From Lomentospora prolificans (lineage: Eukaryota; Ascomycota; Sordariomycetes; Microascales; Microascaceae): 64,000 nt of DNA. The first letter of the stretch is position 1. Every line of letters starts with the position of its first letter. Shown here piece after piece: positions 33,822 to 45,960 of the stretch. The DNA is taken from contig JARFXM010000011.1 in NCBI GenBank assembly GCA_029532625.1, positions 3,113,501 to 3,177,500 of the forward strand. The letters run 5' to 3'. Both the position numbers and the translations under genes were made by a program. The notes beneath the pieces are model-generated. The model saw only the letters and a program-made list of their open reading frames with translations. It was not told where the DNA came from and ran no database searches.

Positions 33822-36800
33822 CGTGGAGAATCAACCAAGACACTGGTATACAAACAAAAACGAATGACGTCGGACAGACTTCTGAGTCAAGTCCCAAAAG
33901 AGTGACGGGGCTATTAAATGGGATAATGAGTGACCGAGCAGCGGGAGGGTAAAAGAGACTCAAGTGAGACAAAGGTCCGTCTGTGGGCGCAGGAACTATT
34001 TTATATCGTATGTGTCTACCAAGCTCTTGAATGCAGGAAGCACGCCCACGATAGCAGCGCCCTCCCCTGCCCCTTCTAACTCTGACAATGCGCATAGCCT
34101 GGCCCTCTGCAAAAGGAGGACGTCCAGGCGGGAGTAGCATAGCCAGCCAGCTGGCATTGTGAGAAAATGGCGCCTATCGAGCGTGGAATGTGGGCCCACG
34201 GGGACAGGCTATTAGTTGCCAGATACGAAGGGGGGGAATCAATAGTGCGTGTCGACCGCACGCTCGGGATCAATCTCTGGGTCACACGGAGAGTCCCTGG
34301 CAGGAAAGCCCTTCGGTGAGGCCACTCTTGCGACAGGGTGCAGGCTGCGAGGGCAAAACAACCGACTGACGATAACTCGAGAAGGAGGTAGTGGCGTCGT
34401 AACAGGGATTCGATGAACACCTTGCAAGGTTAGCGCCCCCTTTGTCGCGAGGAAACTGGCCAATCGCTTTCAGCCTCCGCCATCCCCAACATTCGAGCTA
34501 TTGATTCTCCATTTATGCAAGGGGTGTATGTATATTAGTCGGTGCTTTAATATCTGGCGAACCCCACCCTCTCTTGGCCGTGATACGTCTCGATGCGTTT
34601 TTGGTAGGGATTATGAGTGGTTTTTCCAAGTAGGGTTAGTCTAGCTTGTACGGGGACCCTTAAGAGGAATAGCAGACTGTGGCAGCAAGATCAGCTCGAG
34701 GCCCTAAGAAGGTTTATTTATTATCCTGTGGAAATTAAGCATTTCCTGATAAAGCGTTTTGGGACGCCGTCATTCCGATTTCATGATTCCCCGAGCAGGT
34801 GCAAACGTACTCGTAGATCCTAACTTGCGATCTACGCCAGCAGGGTCTTAATCCAGGATCAATTGATGGGAGATCAATCGAGCAGCCACATCGGGGTGAA
34901 AACGTGGCGCGGCCCATAACGCTCTTCAATGTTCCTTTGAAGACCCGGCTGTGGCGCTCTGGCCCTGGGACAACAGGATGTCTTTGATCGTGGTGTGCGT
35001 TAGTTGGGAGCCTAGTTGGGAGCCCCCGGATTTTATTTACCAAAATCCTATCGCCGTTCCTCAGAGCCTGCCTCGCGGGAAGCGCTCCGTCAGTGAATAT
35101 TACTGGTGGCCGAGCATGGAATGGACCAAGGAGAGTAGAACGTGATGAGTAGCTTCCAACAGTTGGACTAGAAACCAGTCTATTGATTTGCTAACATCAG
35201 TCTTGATTCAATGAAGTGGTAAGTTTCGAGACACGCTATCAAGGACGCGCTCTTCGATTCCCGCCCGTATGGGATATTAAGGTCAGTCCAAACGAGGTCT
35301 GTGTACGCTATCGGATCTCGCGTCAGTCAAAGTCGGAGCCGAGCCCCACAGAGGGCGGCAGATGGAAGCTCCTCGTAATAACTGAATACTACGCCAGGCA
35401 AAATAAATGTGAGAGGAAGCTAATATCCAAGTGGATAGTTCCGCTCTCTGACGCCGTTGCACTCTAATTCACAGAGAGCGATGGGAGCTGGGCATATCGT
35501 CCCATCTTTGCAGGAATCCATTGAATTATTCTCTCTGGACAACAGATATAACCTTACCGCGAAGTTCTTTCCAGTCTTTTTGTTATCCGTCCCATGGCCT
35601 TGACACCACAGGACCTAACTGAACGGAAAAGGTAGTATGATCGGCATATAAAATCAAGAAAGACGCTGTGATGATGATTTCATGCCATGTGATAAGGGCC
35701 GTCTTCGGCACGCCTTCGAATCATGACCACTTTTAATACACAAATGCTGACCACTAAGCCCAATACACACTAGTAGAGAGAACACACTAGTATAGAGACC
35801 CTATCGCCAGAGACTCGGTTCTCGTTCTCGCCGTCTGTAAGTTGCTTTCTTCCCTTGTTCCTCCAGCCTGCCAAATCTTTCTCGGTCCTGGACTCTAGGC
35901 TAAACCATCAGATATCTCCTAAAGAGATACCCACTGTCCGCCTGGGATCTTTGGTGGCTAGAAATGTCGTATCTTCAGATGTATCACCCATAACCCGAGT
36001 CATACTGGAGTTTGAATCAAAGTGTTCTATTAGAAGCTTCAAAACCACATTTGGTGTTTTTCTCTTCGTTCAAAATGCTAGAGGACGAGCCATGAGAATT
36101 CACTCCGTAAGATATGAAAATTGGAGTTATTCTCTGCGGTCCATCCAAGGGGGTAGGTACCAAGCATGTTCGCCGCGATTTCAAAGGATTCTCATCAGGG
36201 GAATCGGGGCAAGTGGCGCCAGGCTTTCGCTGGCCTATCCCCTTTCTATGCCCTTGTTCTGGTCCTGGATATCTAGACGCGCTCCGGAAGAAGGTCTGAA
36301 ATTTGGTTGGAGAGGGCGTCCACCTGTTTTCTCACGGTTTCCGTTCAATTCGCAAAATGGGTGGCACGTATGGCAGCCGTGAAACTCCGAGTCTGACACG
36401 CATTCAGAAAGGCGGACCTCCAGGCGCAGTCATGCATGAGCTTTCCGAATGGCCAGAACCGAGAAAGAGGTCGCCTCATAGGGCTGGTTTCATTGCGCCA
36501 GCATGCGGGAAAAGCCCAAGGTTGATGCAAGATTCTAGGCAGAGATATTAGGCAGCAGCATGGACGTTGAGCCAGTAAGCATGTAGCCATGACCACATAC
36601 ATGCCTGCCTGCGCCTCAAATTGTTGTCACTGCCCGGATTGAAAAAGATGGCACCGGCCGGGAACAATCAGGCCGATAAATCAAGGCTGGTTTCCTCTAT
36701 ATCTCGTTCCTCTCTTCTTCAACCCAACTCCGGGCTCCTGCAGCGAAAACTCGATCAATTCCAATTGAAAATTTAATATTTGCAGTTCTCAAGTCCCAAG
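33822..36800. other. Gene-free region of about 3 kb
   Basis: No supported gene. Open frames at 34076-34463 (-), 35216-35467 (+), 35855-36382 (+) and 36114-36299 (+) show no recognisable domain and no consistent splice chain. The final 100 bp hold the presumed promoter of the AAA ATPase. A 12-bp direct repeat (tagttgggagcc) occurs at about 35002-35025. Confidence 0.5.
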
Positions 36801-39307
36801 ATGCTGCCCTTGCGAGCGAAAGCAGAGCCTGGAGAGAGCTCCTTCACCCTCGTCGACCCTCTTAACGAGCAGGCATCTCCGTCCGACGAAAATGCTCCCT
36901 CTGCCCTCATCATCGAAAACTCGCCTCTGGTCCACAACCTCTATGAGGGTCCCAAAAGATGCCGCTGCTGCGTGAATTGGGTCGACCAGATCCCTGCAGA
37001 GGCAGAAGCCGACTCGGAGAGCGACGACGACGATGACAAGTCTCCCCTCGTCATTCGTTACTCAGTCACCCGTGGCGAGGACGCCTCCAGGGTCTCCATC
37101 CATTCGATTGAGATCCAGGACTCCGCCGCGAGAAAGGTACTCTTTTCCGTCTTTGAAGGGTACGATAGCATCCACCCAGGCATCAACTGCCTCGTCTTCC
37201 GCGCCCCGTTTAGGCCCTTCTTCTACCGCTGGGAGAAGTTCGAAGAGGCCATCGAATCGTGCAAGGATGCTCGCACGACCGAGATTTTGACGCAGCTGCG
37301 CCGTGTCATCAAGCCCGAATTGGCTGAGGCGTTCAAGGTCGAGAAGGAACTCGTCGCCAACGGCCTCATCAGCTTCCCTTATCTCTGGGTCATCTTCCGG
37401 CCCGGCGAGCTCGTCTGCCAGGAGAATTTCTACGGAGTCAGGTTCTACTACATTGAATCGACAGCAGACATCGCTAGAGGCCCGGAGCACCGCATTTACA
37501 CTGTCCATGTTGAGTTCAATGGCTACAGGTGGGGCCTCTGCTGTGATAACTTCTCCATTGATTCATTCGACGGTGTCAAGAAGATCAAGGATCTCTTGGT
37601 TTACCCCGCACGTTTTGTCGATGATCTTGAGGGGACGAAGCAGATGCTGCTTGAGCGAGGTAAGAAGTATCAGTCTCTGACGGGCGTTCACTATAAGGAG
37701 TATCCAGATGAGTATATATATGAGGAACAGTCCTCGGGCGTCAAGAGGGAGGAGCGGCAGTATAGTCGTATCATGATAGACACTAGAAACTGCCACCTCC
37801 CCAGACGTACCATGAATCATTTACAGGCCGAGAAAGACATGGCATGCGATACCGATCTCATCTCCCAGGTCCCAGTCGATATTCCGCCTGCAAACGGACA
37901 CAAACCGCTCATTAGGCCGAGGAGATGGGACTCACGATCTCCTGATCGAGACTCGGACCGCCGATACGAGTCCTCAAGAGAACGTGAGCGCGAGCGCGAG
38001 CGCTTCGTTATTCCTCATAACCGGCGGGTCAGAAGGGCGCGGTCTCGTTCCATCACCCCTCCCCCGATATGGGGCGGAAGACTTGATGGATTGGAAGACA
38101 TCTCCGATTTTCACTTGCTCATTTGCGCCACCTCTCTTCCAGGATTCTCTTTGAAGAGGCGACGATGGCGTAGGTATTCCTTTTCGCGTTTGAAGGAGAC
38201 CTATTATCCCGGGCAGCTAATGCATGCTAAACTAACACCATGACAGAGTATTTCCAGGTGGATAAAGTTCGCGACATTGAATGGAGCGCGGATCCCTTCA
38301 ACACTCTGGTGCTCCCGGATGGATACAAGGATTTAATCCTGTCCTTCGTCGAGAGTCATATCGAAGGCGAAAAGTCTTTTGGGGACGTGATCAGCGGAAA
38401 AGGCATGTTTCCCGAATCTTGCCTAACTGACCATCAACCTGTATTACCTGGTATTAACATTCAATAGGCAGCGGGCTTGTCGCTCTCCTTACAGGGCCCC
38501 CCGGGGTGGGTAAGACCCTCACCGCTGAATCTGGTAGGTGTGCTCTTATGTTTCTGGCAAAAGAAAGAAAGAAAAAACCAAAAAAAGCTATCCTACGTCT
38601 GAAAGACTATTAACACGCGACGTTTGTAGTTGCGGAAACCCTTCGTGTTCCTCTGTATCTCTTGGATCTAGGCCAAGTCATTGTTGAACTCGATGAGGAG
38701 CGATACCCCGGCGCGCGACAAGAACCCGAGAAAGTCAAGCTGCAGGACGCCTTCAAACTGGCCGAGCGCTGGAACGCCATTCTCCTAGTTGACGAGTGCG
38801 ATCTTTACCTCGAGCCACGAAGCGAAAGCAGTCCTCTGCGCAATCGCGTTGTGACAAGTGCGTGTTCTCTATTATTACCCCGATGCTACCATTTCCCAAG
38901 ACTGTGGAATGGAGCTATTGATTAACGAGATAATAAACTGGCTAGAATTCCTCCATGAGATCGAGTATTCCTCGTCACTCCTCTTCCTGACCACCAACCG
39001 CCCCGACGCTCTGGATCCCGCGCTCGCATCCCGGATCCACCTCACCGTGACCTATCCCGCTTTGGACTTGGTCACTCGCCGTACCATCTGGGAGACTTTC
39101 CTCATGCACAATGGCTGCCCCAGACTGCAGCCTTTGGCAATTGATGCGCTCGCCAAGGTGCCATTGAATGGGCGCCGTATCCGAAATGTGGTTCGAGCCG
39201 CCTCGATCATGGCTAGTAGGAATAAGAGGAGCGTGGAGTTTAAGGATATAAAGACGGTCCTTCAAATTACGGAGGGGCAGGTTGTCGAGGAAGTCAGGGA
39301 GAAATAG
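36801..39307 (+). CDS. AAA-family ATPase with N-terminal fungal domain
   Basis: Five exons, 36801-38169, 38247-38402, 38468-38533, 38630-38857 and 38901-39307, join in phase to code 741 residues. An N-terminal region of about 370 residues (from NLYEGPKRCRCCVNWVDQ through the FRPGELV segment) matches the conserved N-terminal domain of large fungal AAA proteins. A linker rich in R/E (RERERERERERF) and R/S (RRARSRSITPPP) follows. The ATPase has Walker A TGPPGVGKTLTAES, Walker B ILLVDECDLYLE (a cysteine replaces the usual alanine after DE), the sensor-1 segment LLFLTTNRPDALDPALASRI, and an arginine-bearing C-terminal helical part (VPLNGRRIRNVVRAASIMA). The second intron uses a GC donor (G|gcatgt) with a tag acceptor; the fourth is only 43 bp. 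The role is unknown; the class remodels proteins, often at membranes or the proteasome. Confidence 0.88.
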
Positions 39308-39574
39308 TTAAGGGAATTATAGGATTTCGGACTTACGACTTGGTTTTATTTTATAACGCACTATCTCATCACGTATCGAACTGAACGGAACATCCACAAG
39401 GGCCTAAATTGAGAACCACCAAGGGAATCCTTAAGAAATACTAAGTTGCTAATACCATGCGCCTGAATTTGACAACGCCCGAAATTACACCCATTCCCGA
39501 AAGAAGACCGAACTTGTAAACGAGTGTATCCGCATGCTTATCTCGTAATCTCGTAATCCCATTCCAGCGACTGG
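39308..39574. other. Convergent 3' spacer
   Basis: 267 bp between two convergent genes, AT-rich at its start and end. No gene. Confidence 0.6.
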
Positions 39575-40604
39575 TCAGCGACCAGTGTCCTGTCGAGCCA
39601 CTTCCTCCCGGAACACATTTCTCCCGGGAGGCGGCGGGCTTGAAAACTCATCGCCTCGCGGGAAACCAGGTGACGTATCAAGTGGAATGCCAGCAGCGGA
39701 CCTTTGCGTCTTGCTTCTTCTGACGCCATATCCGTAGCTATTCCTCGCGCCGCCTAGCGTCTGCTTTCTCTTCAGGAAGAACCACACCAAGAGACCAACC
39801 ATTGCTAGCCCAACGACACCGACTACAACGCCCACCGCGATACTAATCGTCTCATTCTTTCCGCCCTTATTCTCTTCTCCGTCATGGTTCACGCCATTCT
39901 CGTCATCGTCGCCTATAGCGAGGAAGATCATGGGGCCATAGTCAACCCTGGTGCCATTGGTATTGTCGCTGGGGTAGGCGAGGCTAATTTGTACTTGACT
40001 GTTCTCTAATTCCGGGGCGCTATCCTTGTCGGGGGTCCAGACGTGGAATCCGCGCGTGCCATCATACGTCTCCTCCGAAATCCACGAGTGATTCGCGACA
40101 AAAGTTTGGTCGTCGGGATTGAGAAAAGTACCCTGAACCTGAATTTTCGTTGTTGGCCTGTCGAAGAGGCTAGTATCCCAGGTGACTATTATTAAGAAAG
40201 GCAAAACTATTAGCAAAAACGACGCCGCCTACGATCGAATCAAGCAAAGGCCAGCTGTGCCAAAACATACTGAAATAATGCTCTCCGACGATGAGCTGGG
40301 CGCCGTCGGCAGGCGCGCAAATAGGCTGCCCTTCACCTCCAGAACCCGTCTGCTCGTTGCAAACTAGGAACGCGCCCGAGCCGTCGGCGTTTGCCGTGGG
40401 AGTCTTTGCATTCCCGGCAAAGGTCGAGGTGTATTTTCCGCCTTGGACGGTGGGGGTGACGGTGGTAGCCACACCTTGAGCGTCGATGGTGACCCAAGGA
40501 AGGAGTTTCTCGTCTTTTTGGCGGGGGAGGACGGAAGCTTGGGCTAAGCTCGAGAGGAACAGAACAAGGGCGGCGATACCCCGCACTGAGGATGAGAAGC
40601 TCAT
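39575..40604 (-). CDS. Secretory-pathway single-pass membrane protein
   Basis: Two exons, 40604-40271 and 40185-39575, join in phase (HYF|ITWDTSLF) to code 314 residues. The frame is open far upstream, but the ATG at 40604 (MSFSSSVRG) gives a clear signal peptide (IAALVLFLSSLAQASVLP), so it is taken as the start. The outer part holds a short Thr/Val region, a cysteine pair (VCNEQTGSG...PICAP) and a beta-type segment around ITWDTSLF...VQGTFLNPDD. One membrane span follows near residue 230 (SIAVGVVVGVVGLAMVGLLV, then WFFLKRK), with a short Pro/Ser-rich inner tail. The layout, exterior domain-span-short tail, matches fungal proteins of unknown function with a conserved YYxTWD-like motif. It could be a wall sensor or structural protein; no enzymatic motif is seen. 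Confidence 0.83.
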
Positions 40605-42098
40605 GGCGGTCGGAGCTATGACGTGATGGAGAATCTGCCAAGGGTTGTTGTCCAAGGGAACGGGTTTATGGTCGTCTTTGCGGGGATTCGGCAGGAGAGA
40701 GGATGGGAAGAACGAATTACGGGAAGCGCGCTGGTTATAAAATCCTATGGATGCTCCATGTACAGAATTAATGCTGGGTAAGTCAAGGGTCCAGCCCATT
40801 TACCAAGCTATATTATCGCGCATCGCATCATCCGCTTTGGTGTATGGCGGAATCTTCCATCCCAGCCGACCCACCATCAAGATCCGAATCTGTATTACGC
40901 TGGCTGGCATCAGGATGCAACCTCTTTATCACATCCGCTAGGCACAATTTGGGGGGTTGGGAAAGCCTATAAGAAAGCATGGTGGTGAAGGGCGGGCGGC
41001 CCCAGCAAACCCTCGACCCATGCGAAAAGGTAAAATAAAAAAGGTTATCCAGGAATGTTCCCGCCCAAACAGGCTGCCCTCCTTCAGCGTTAGTTGGCCC
41101 CGCCTGCAGCCGTTACCTTGCATATCAACATTCATGCGGGCGGTGGGCGAGGTCACCAGTTCTCGCCTTATCGGGAGTTCGATGACCCGCTCCCACACAA
41201 GGATGGTGGTTTATCAGCGCGAGGATCGTCCAGGAAGCCAGCAGTGCGTGCATCTTGGCTGACAAGGAAACTACCTCTTTCTTGCGCAGATTCCGGTGCT
41301 CCCCACTTTCTTGGGCGGCGGGAGTGCGGGTTGGGTTGTGGTATAATAGCTCTGGTGCTATAACTTAACACTGACATCTCTTGATCCAGAAAGACTTTTG
41401 AGTAATAAATCCAGCCACGCATCAGTCGATAAATGGGCGCCAAGCAGCAGGCGCTTAGTCCCTTTCTTGCCAGGCAGATTGCCGGCACCCCAGCCCACGG
41501 AAAGGGAAAAGAGGTCGCCTGGCTGGCGGGGTCCTCTCTGAGGGAAGGCATTGCAACATTAGCATCACGGATTCCTTTGGTGCGTAGGAGAGAATTTCTT
41601 GGCCAACACTCTGATTCTATATTTGTCGATCGAATCCGCCAATCAGTTCAATCAGAGCACAGATGACTGGATTGACGCCCGGGTTCAACTTCACCAATGT
41701 CACCTTGTCAGTAAAGACTTGGTCGATCAGAGGAGGGGCTTGACTCTGATCTAGACAAAGAAACTCCGATGATGTTCAGGTCGAGTCTTTGAAAAATTCC
41801 TTGCCTCAATCCCCAATCCTCGCATCACTTGGCTGTTTTTGCAGGCCCGTCATGAAACCAACAAAACCAAGAAAGAAAAACACCACAGCTGGCCAAATGA
41901 GCACCGCTTTCCGCCAATTTTGGAGGAATATAAAGATCCTACCTCATTAGCCTCCAATGCCGAACAAACGCAGAATATTAACATTCTCAGCGCGGCCAAC
42001 TCGCCTCGTAGCCCGCGAACTGAAACAGAATTGCACCTAAGCCTCTCAAGTATACCCAGTATACCACCCGGGGCGGGGAGACGATACTAATCAATGCC
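40605..42098. other. Gene-free region
   Basis: About 1.5 kb lies between the start of the membrane-protein gene and the stop of the HET gene. Open frames (41168-41551 -, 41839-42090 +) lack any recognisable domain. The sequence shows ordinary base composition with no repeats noted. Confidence 0.5.
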
Positions 42099-44234
42099 TC
42101 AAACGACCGTAACCTGTGCCTCCTTGGAAGCCTCCCTGAACCACACGAGGAAATTCTGCTTTCCCTTCGCTTTTTCGGGGATCGAGTCGCGATAGTTGCA
42201 CCACGCCAGGCCAATCCTCCGATATTCTCCACTTTCGTCTGAAATTGCTTGTAACAGAAGGAAGGCAGCTCGAGTGAAAATCCGCCCCTTTTCTGTATTG
42301 CGTCTTGTCCATTCTAATAGCCCGAAGACAAGCACTTCTTTCTCCAACTCAATGTTTGACTCCGGTGGCTGGGAATCAAATATTGGTGCAAGGCGATCCC
42401 GCAAGCCTAGGCTGTCAACCTCATCGTCTCCGGTCCTGAGATCAATTATCCGAGAGCTACCATTTATGGTGGCTCGAAGCAGACTGGCAGTTACCGCCAT
42501 ACCTTGCAGGGTGATCTTGCCAGAGTCAAGAAGACCGATGACTGGAGGTGGATTGGGAGTACATTCGACATTGGCTATCCTCGCGCCACTCACGATTGGC
42601 GCCGTGCCGTTATCGCTGCATTGCTTGAGATACTCGACGCATCCCTGCGGCCCAGAATATGTCACTTCACCCTGCACGGATGCCCACGACCACGATGGGA
42701 TGTGCTGCAATTGCTTCGGCCTCGTAGACTCTTCCGCAAAAGCCCAACACAAATCCATGGCGAGGGTGTCCTTCCATAAGCCAGCCAGATACACAGGCTT
42801 CTCGGCTCCCGAAACAAGGGTGGCCAGCCCTGCGAGTGCGGGCAAGTAATCAGAAACCATCGTGAAGTTGAGCTTTGTGAGATTCTGCACATGCTCATAC
42901 CAAAGCTCCTGCCTCTTGTTCGCCAGATTAGTGGTAGTATGCGCTACCGCAAGGGCAGCGTTAGATTCGAATCTTACTTCTGGTATCTGAGATATACCAC
43001 CGCACTGGCAGTCTGTCGTCTCGTGACACTCCCAGATCAGCTCGCGAGGAGCAAAGTGAAGGAATCTTCTGGATAGAATGTGCTCCTGGTAGACCCATCC
43101 TCTGGTCATCAGGGGAAAGTCCTCAATAATGCTAGATACTGTGCCGAACTGATGGCTCAGTGGCTTCCTCGCCGTGATGTGAAATTCCTTTGATGCCTGC
43201 CCCTCTTTCGCGACAATTTCAATTGTGCTTCTTTCGTGTGCATCTACTCGTAGTAAACCAGCGGCGCCATCAGCACCAGAGGACGCGCCTAGCGTAAAGT
43301 AAGCATTGCGGTAATAGGATGCCATTTTCGCCGCTTCTTCGCGCCAGTCGCCGACATCGTCCTGGATGATACAAAGTGAGTCGATCCAGACAAGATGTAT
43401 GCCTAACTCGGAAACAAAACGAATAGAGTCTTGAAAGGTCTTGGATAAGGTTTTCCAAGGAATAGACGAATAGTAGGACTCGAGATTCTCGCGCCGTGTC
43501 GTGATGAGAGGGTGTCGACCCCAGCAATGGCTGAGACAAACATAGCGGTCTATATCCCCGGGCGCAGGCTCCCACAATCGAAGTTTTAGCCCGTCGTCTC
43601 TGCCCCTACCTGGGCGGCCTTGGATATGAACTAGTCGCTTAGGGAGGGTGGGAGATAACGGCGAGACGCAAGCCGCATGACTTCCTTCGCACTTTGCTAT
43701 CCACTGACGAGCCTGCGACAACAGCTCGTCGCTGAGGAGCGAGCTCGGACGGGGCACATCGCGCATTTTCGGAATTAATGACCATGGGCACTCTTGATCT
43801 AGATGTAGCTTCCGAGTCAGCTCCATTCCTGACCGTCGAGGCAATCCAGAGATGCACGTACCGTCTTGTGTGAAAAGCTCAATCCAGACGAGACTGCCCT
43901 CGCCCTCAATATTATCCCTGTCAATGCTCATATCATCTTGGCCCTCATCGTCGGCCGACTCACTGTCCGACATCCTGAACTCGAGTTTTGAAACAAGCAT
44001 TAGATACCCGCGATCCTGGTAGATGCTGAAATCGTATTTTTCTGGACATTTCATGCGGTCAGGTGCATGGTGGTTGAGCGCTTGGCGGAGAACCTCGCAC
44101 CTGGCGCATCCTGCTTCCGCCGAGTTCGACACCTCGGCCAGTGAACCGTGGTGCCAGCGTGTTTGCTTCAGTCTTTCCTCAAAATGGGTTTTATCAAGGT
44201 CTAAGCAGACCTCACAGTTCGGAGTTTTGGCCAT
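42099..44234 (-). CDS. HET-domain (heterokaryon incompatibility) protein
   Basis: A single exon of 711 residues with an ATG at 44234. An N-terminal CxxC pair (CEVC, residues 7-10) and a second one (CARC, 43-46) may bind a metal. The HET domain begins about residue 230: YVCLSHCWG, then LSKTFQDSIRFVSELGIHLVW, IDSLCIIQDD, ASYYRNAYFTLGASSG, and finally MTRGWVYQEHILSRRFLHF with LIWEC. All conserved HET blocks are present and in order. In Pezizomycotina such proteins trigger growth arrest or cell death when genetically different hyphae fuse, or serve in innate-immunity-like responses. The C-terminal 300 residues have no recognised domain. No NACHT, ankyrin or lipase partner is linked in the same gene. 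Intronless, with low similarity expected between species. Confidence 0.92.
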   Translation of the reverse strand: MAKTPNCEVCLDLDKTHFEERLKQTRWHHGSLAEVSNSAEAGCARCEVLRQALNHHAPDRMKCPEKYDFSIYQDRGYLMLVSKLEFRMSDSESADDEGQDDMSIDRDNIEGEGSLVWIELFTQDGTCISGLPRRSGMELTRKLHLDQECPWSLIPKMRDVPRPSSLLSDELLSQARQWIAKCEGSHAACVSPLSPTLPKRLVHIQGRPGRGRDDGLKLRLWEPAPGDIDRYVCLSHCWGRHPLITTRRENLESYYSSIPWKTLSKTFQDSIRFVSELGIHLVWIDSLCIIQDDVGDWREEAAKMASYYRNAYFTLGASSGADGAAGLLRVDAHERSTIEIVAKEGQASKEFHITARKPLSHQFGTVSSIIEDFPLMTRGWVYQEHILSRRFLHFAPRELIWECHETTDCQCGGISQIPEVRFESNAALAVAHTTTNLANKRQELWYEHVQNLTKLNFTMVSDYLPALAGLATLVSGAEKPVYLAGLWKDTLAMDLCWAFAEESTRPKQLQHIPSWSWASVQGEVTYSGPQGCVEYLKQCSDNGTAPIVSGARIANVECTPNPPPVIGLLDSGKITLQGMAVTASLLRATINGSSRIIDLRTGDDEVDSLGLRDRLAPIFDSQPPESNIELEKEVLVFGLLEWTRRNTEKGRIFTRAAFLLLQAISDESGEYRRIGLAWCNYRDSIPEKAKGKQNFLVWFREASKEAQVTVV

Positions 44235-44683
44235 CGCAAAAGTGCAGGCGTGCGTTAAGGTTAAGACTGATGTTGGTGCAGTGGCGGGGATCAGTAATTA
44301 ATGCCAGCGACGATGATTGGATCGCAGGTGATGTTGGACGTCAGCTAGCTTCAACGTTGGGATTAGGTTTAAGCTTCGCCGCGGGTTCGAACCAACCAAT
44401 CACTTCGCCCTGCTTAGCCTCGCTGGCGGTTCCCACATGTGATCCATCTCAAGCTGCTCAACAGTGGGTGTCAACAACGGTGTCGCTCCTCTGCTTCATC
44501 AACATCGCCCGCGAGTTCTTAGCACTCGTGTCCCGCACCCTACCATGACCATGGGGGTAGCGCTTATCACGCTCGACCTACTAGAAGCTTTCGGTGATAT
44601 CCCGAACCCTAGCATTTGTAGAGGTTGCGTATCCGTCCTGTTTTTGTAAAGTTGGCGCACCTAAGTAATCTCTCAGCCGTAGC
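44235..44683. other. Intergenic, no gene seen
   Basis: This is the 5' flank of the HET gene and 3' flank of the unidentified relic. Open frames here have no recognisable content. Confidence 0.5.
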
Positions 44684-45960
44684 CTACTCCCCGCTCTCGT
44701 CTACGGGTATGTAACCCCGGCCGAATTCAACGTCGATCCGAACGGACTTCTCAAGATTCTTGTTGATAACTTGTCCGAGCGTTTCGCTTAGCATGAAAGG
44801 GGTACCGTCGTCACCAATAAGCATAACACTGCGAGCGGATCATCACGCTAAAATACGTCTTGCATTTACAGCAGCGTCGGCAGTGCCTCATAAATGACAT
44901 GAGCCGCGACTCCTCCCCTAATGTCAAGGTATACGTCCTCCACCCGCTTCCACAAATCTCCGTCTCTCCTAGAACTCGTCTGTTACTCCTTGTACGAGCG
45001 GTCAGCCTGGGTCTTGTACTGCTTCCGTAGGAGCCATGGCACGTACACTTGCGCGGACCACTTCCATGAGTGATGGGGCTTGACAACCAGCTTGTGAGTG
45101 ATCAGCACGCGGACCGATTTTATCACCGCAGTCTCTTTGTTCTCACTGTGACTGTACTGGTACGAGAGCTTCAGCACCCATGACGCATTGGCGGTTCTGA
45201 CGCCATCGATTCCCATTGATGCCTCTTCGGTCCAAGATGCCTCAATTCCCGCCACATGAGTGTCCGTAGTCGATACCATTAGCGTCTTCACTATAGTCCT
45301 CTCGAAGAGGAAGTTCTTCTCTTCTTTCTCGTCGGCAGTACTATTACCCTCCTGCAAAATGCGGCTCAAGTCCGTGACGGACTTCCTGATAGGATCATGG
45401 ACAGGGAAAGCGTAAATGAGCACCCTGTCGGGGACAAGGGTGTCCGATTGGAATGCGCTCCGCTTGTCGTTCATACTCGAGTCGCCAGGTTCCTGCTTTC
45501 CTTCAAATGAACCTAGCTATTCAGGTGATATCATTTTCCCCTGCCGACAGCATTGTCGAAGAGCCTTGCCGTCTCCCTGTCCCGCATCGCGTGTCAGCGC
45601 ACCGCGCTTATCTTGGCTTGTAGCCACGTCTCCAGATCGAGTGTATCACACTCTGCTTCCACTAGCTCAGAACGAGGACTGCCCTGGTCCCCTGGAAGTT
45701 CTCATGCCGAACCGGCTCGATGGCGCCGACACGAAAGTCCACAATTCTCCGGAAAAGTCCGGTCACCTCGCCGTTGAGACCGACAGCATAGAGGCTCATC
45801 GACTCGAGTTTTCCTGCGCCGTCGATATCGATACGGCTGCCGCAATCGGACAAGTCGGCGGCGTTATGGTTGGGGAAGTCTTGCTTATGGTGCTGAGTCA
45901 GGGTTACAGCCCTACCAACAGGAAGCCAATAAGCAACCCAAGTAGCGGTGTCGTTCTAGT
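44684..45960 (-). pseudogene. Broken gene of unknown function
   Basis: Three coding-like stretches follow each other on the minus strand in different frames. The first (from about 45960 to 45662) includes DLSDCGSRIDIDGAGKLESM and ends at a stop after TRAVLVLS. The second is the longest (45474-44983, 163 codons) and contains RILQEGNSTADEKEEKNFLF and alternating hydrophobic/polar stretches such as ASWVLKLSYQYSHSENKE that look like beta strands. The third (about 44820-44684) reads MLIGDDGTPFMLSETLGQVI and ends in DESGE before a stop. Stops and frame changes separate them and no introns with good ends rescue the frame. I do not recognise the family. A gene of about 1.2 kb may have decayed here. 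Confidence 0.45.

Noticed and set aside
36114..36299. Frame starting MKIGVILCGPSKGV, reminiscent of a nucleotidyl-sugar pyrophosphorylase start
   Set aside because: The resemblance stops after about 15 residues and the rest does not fit the family.
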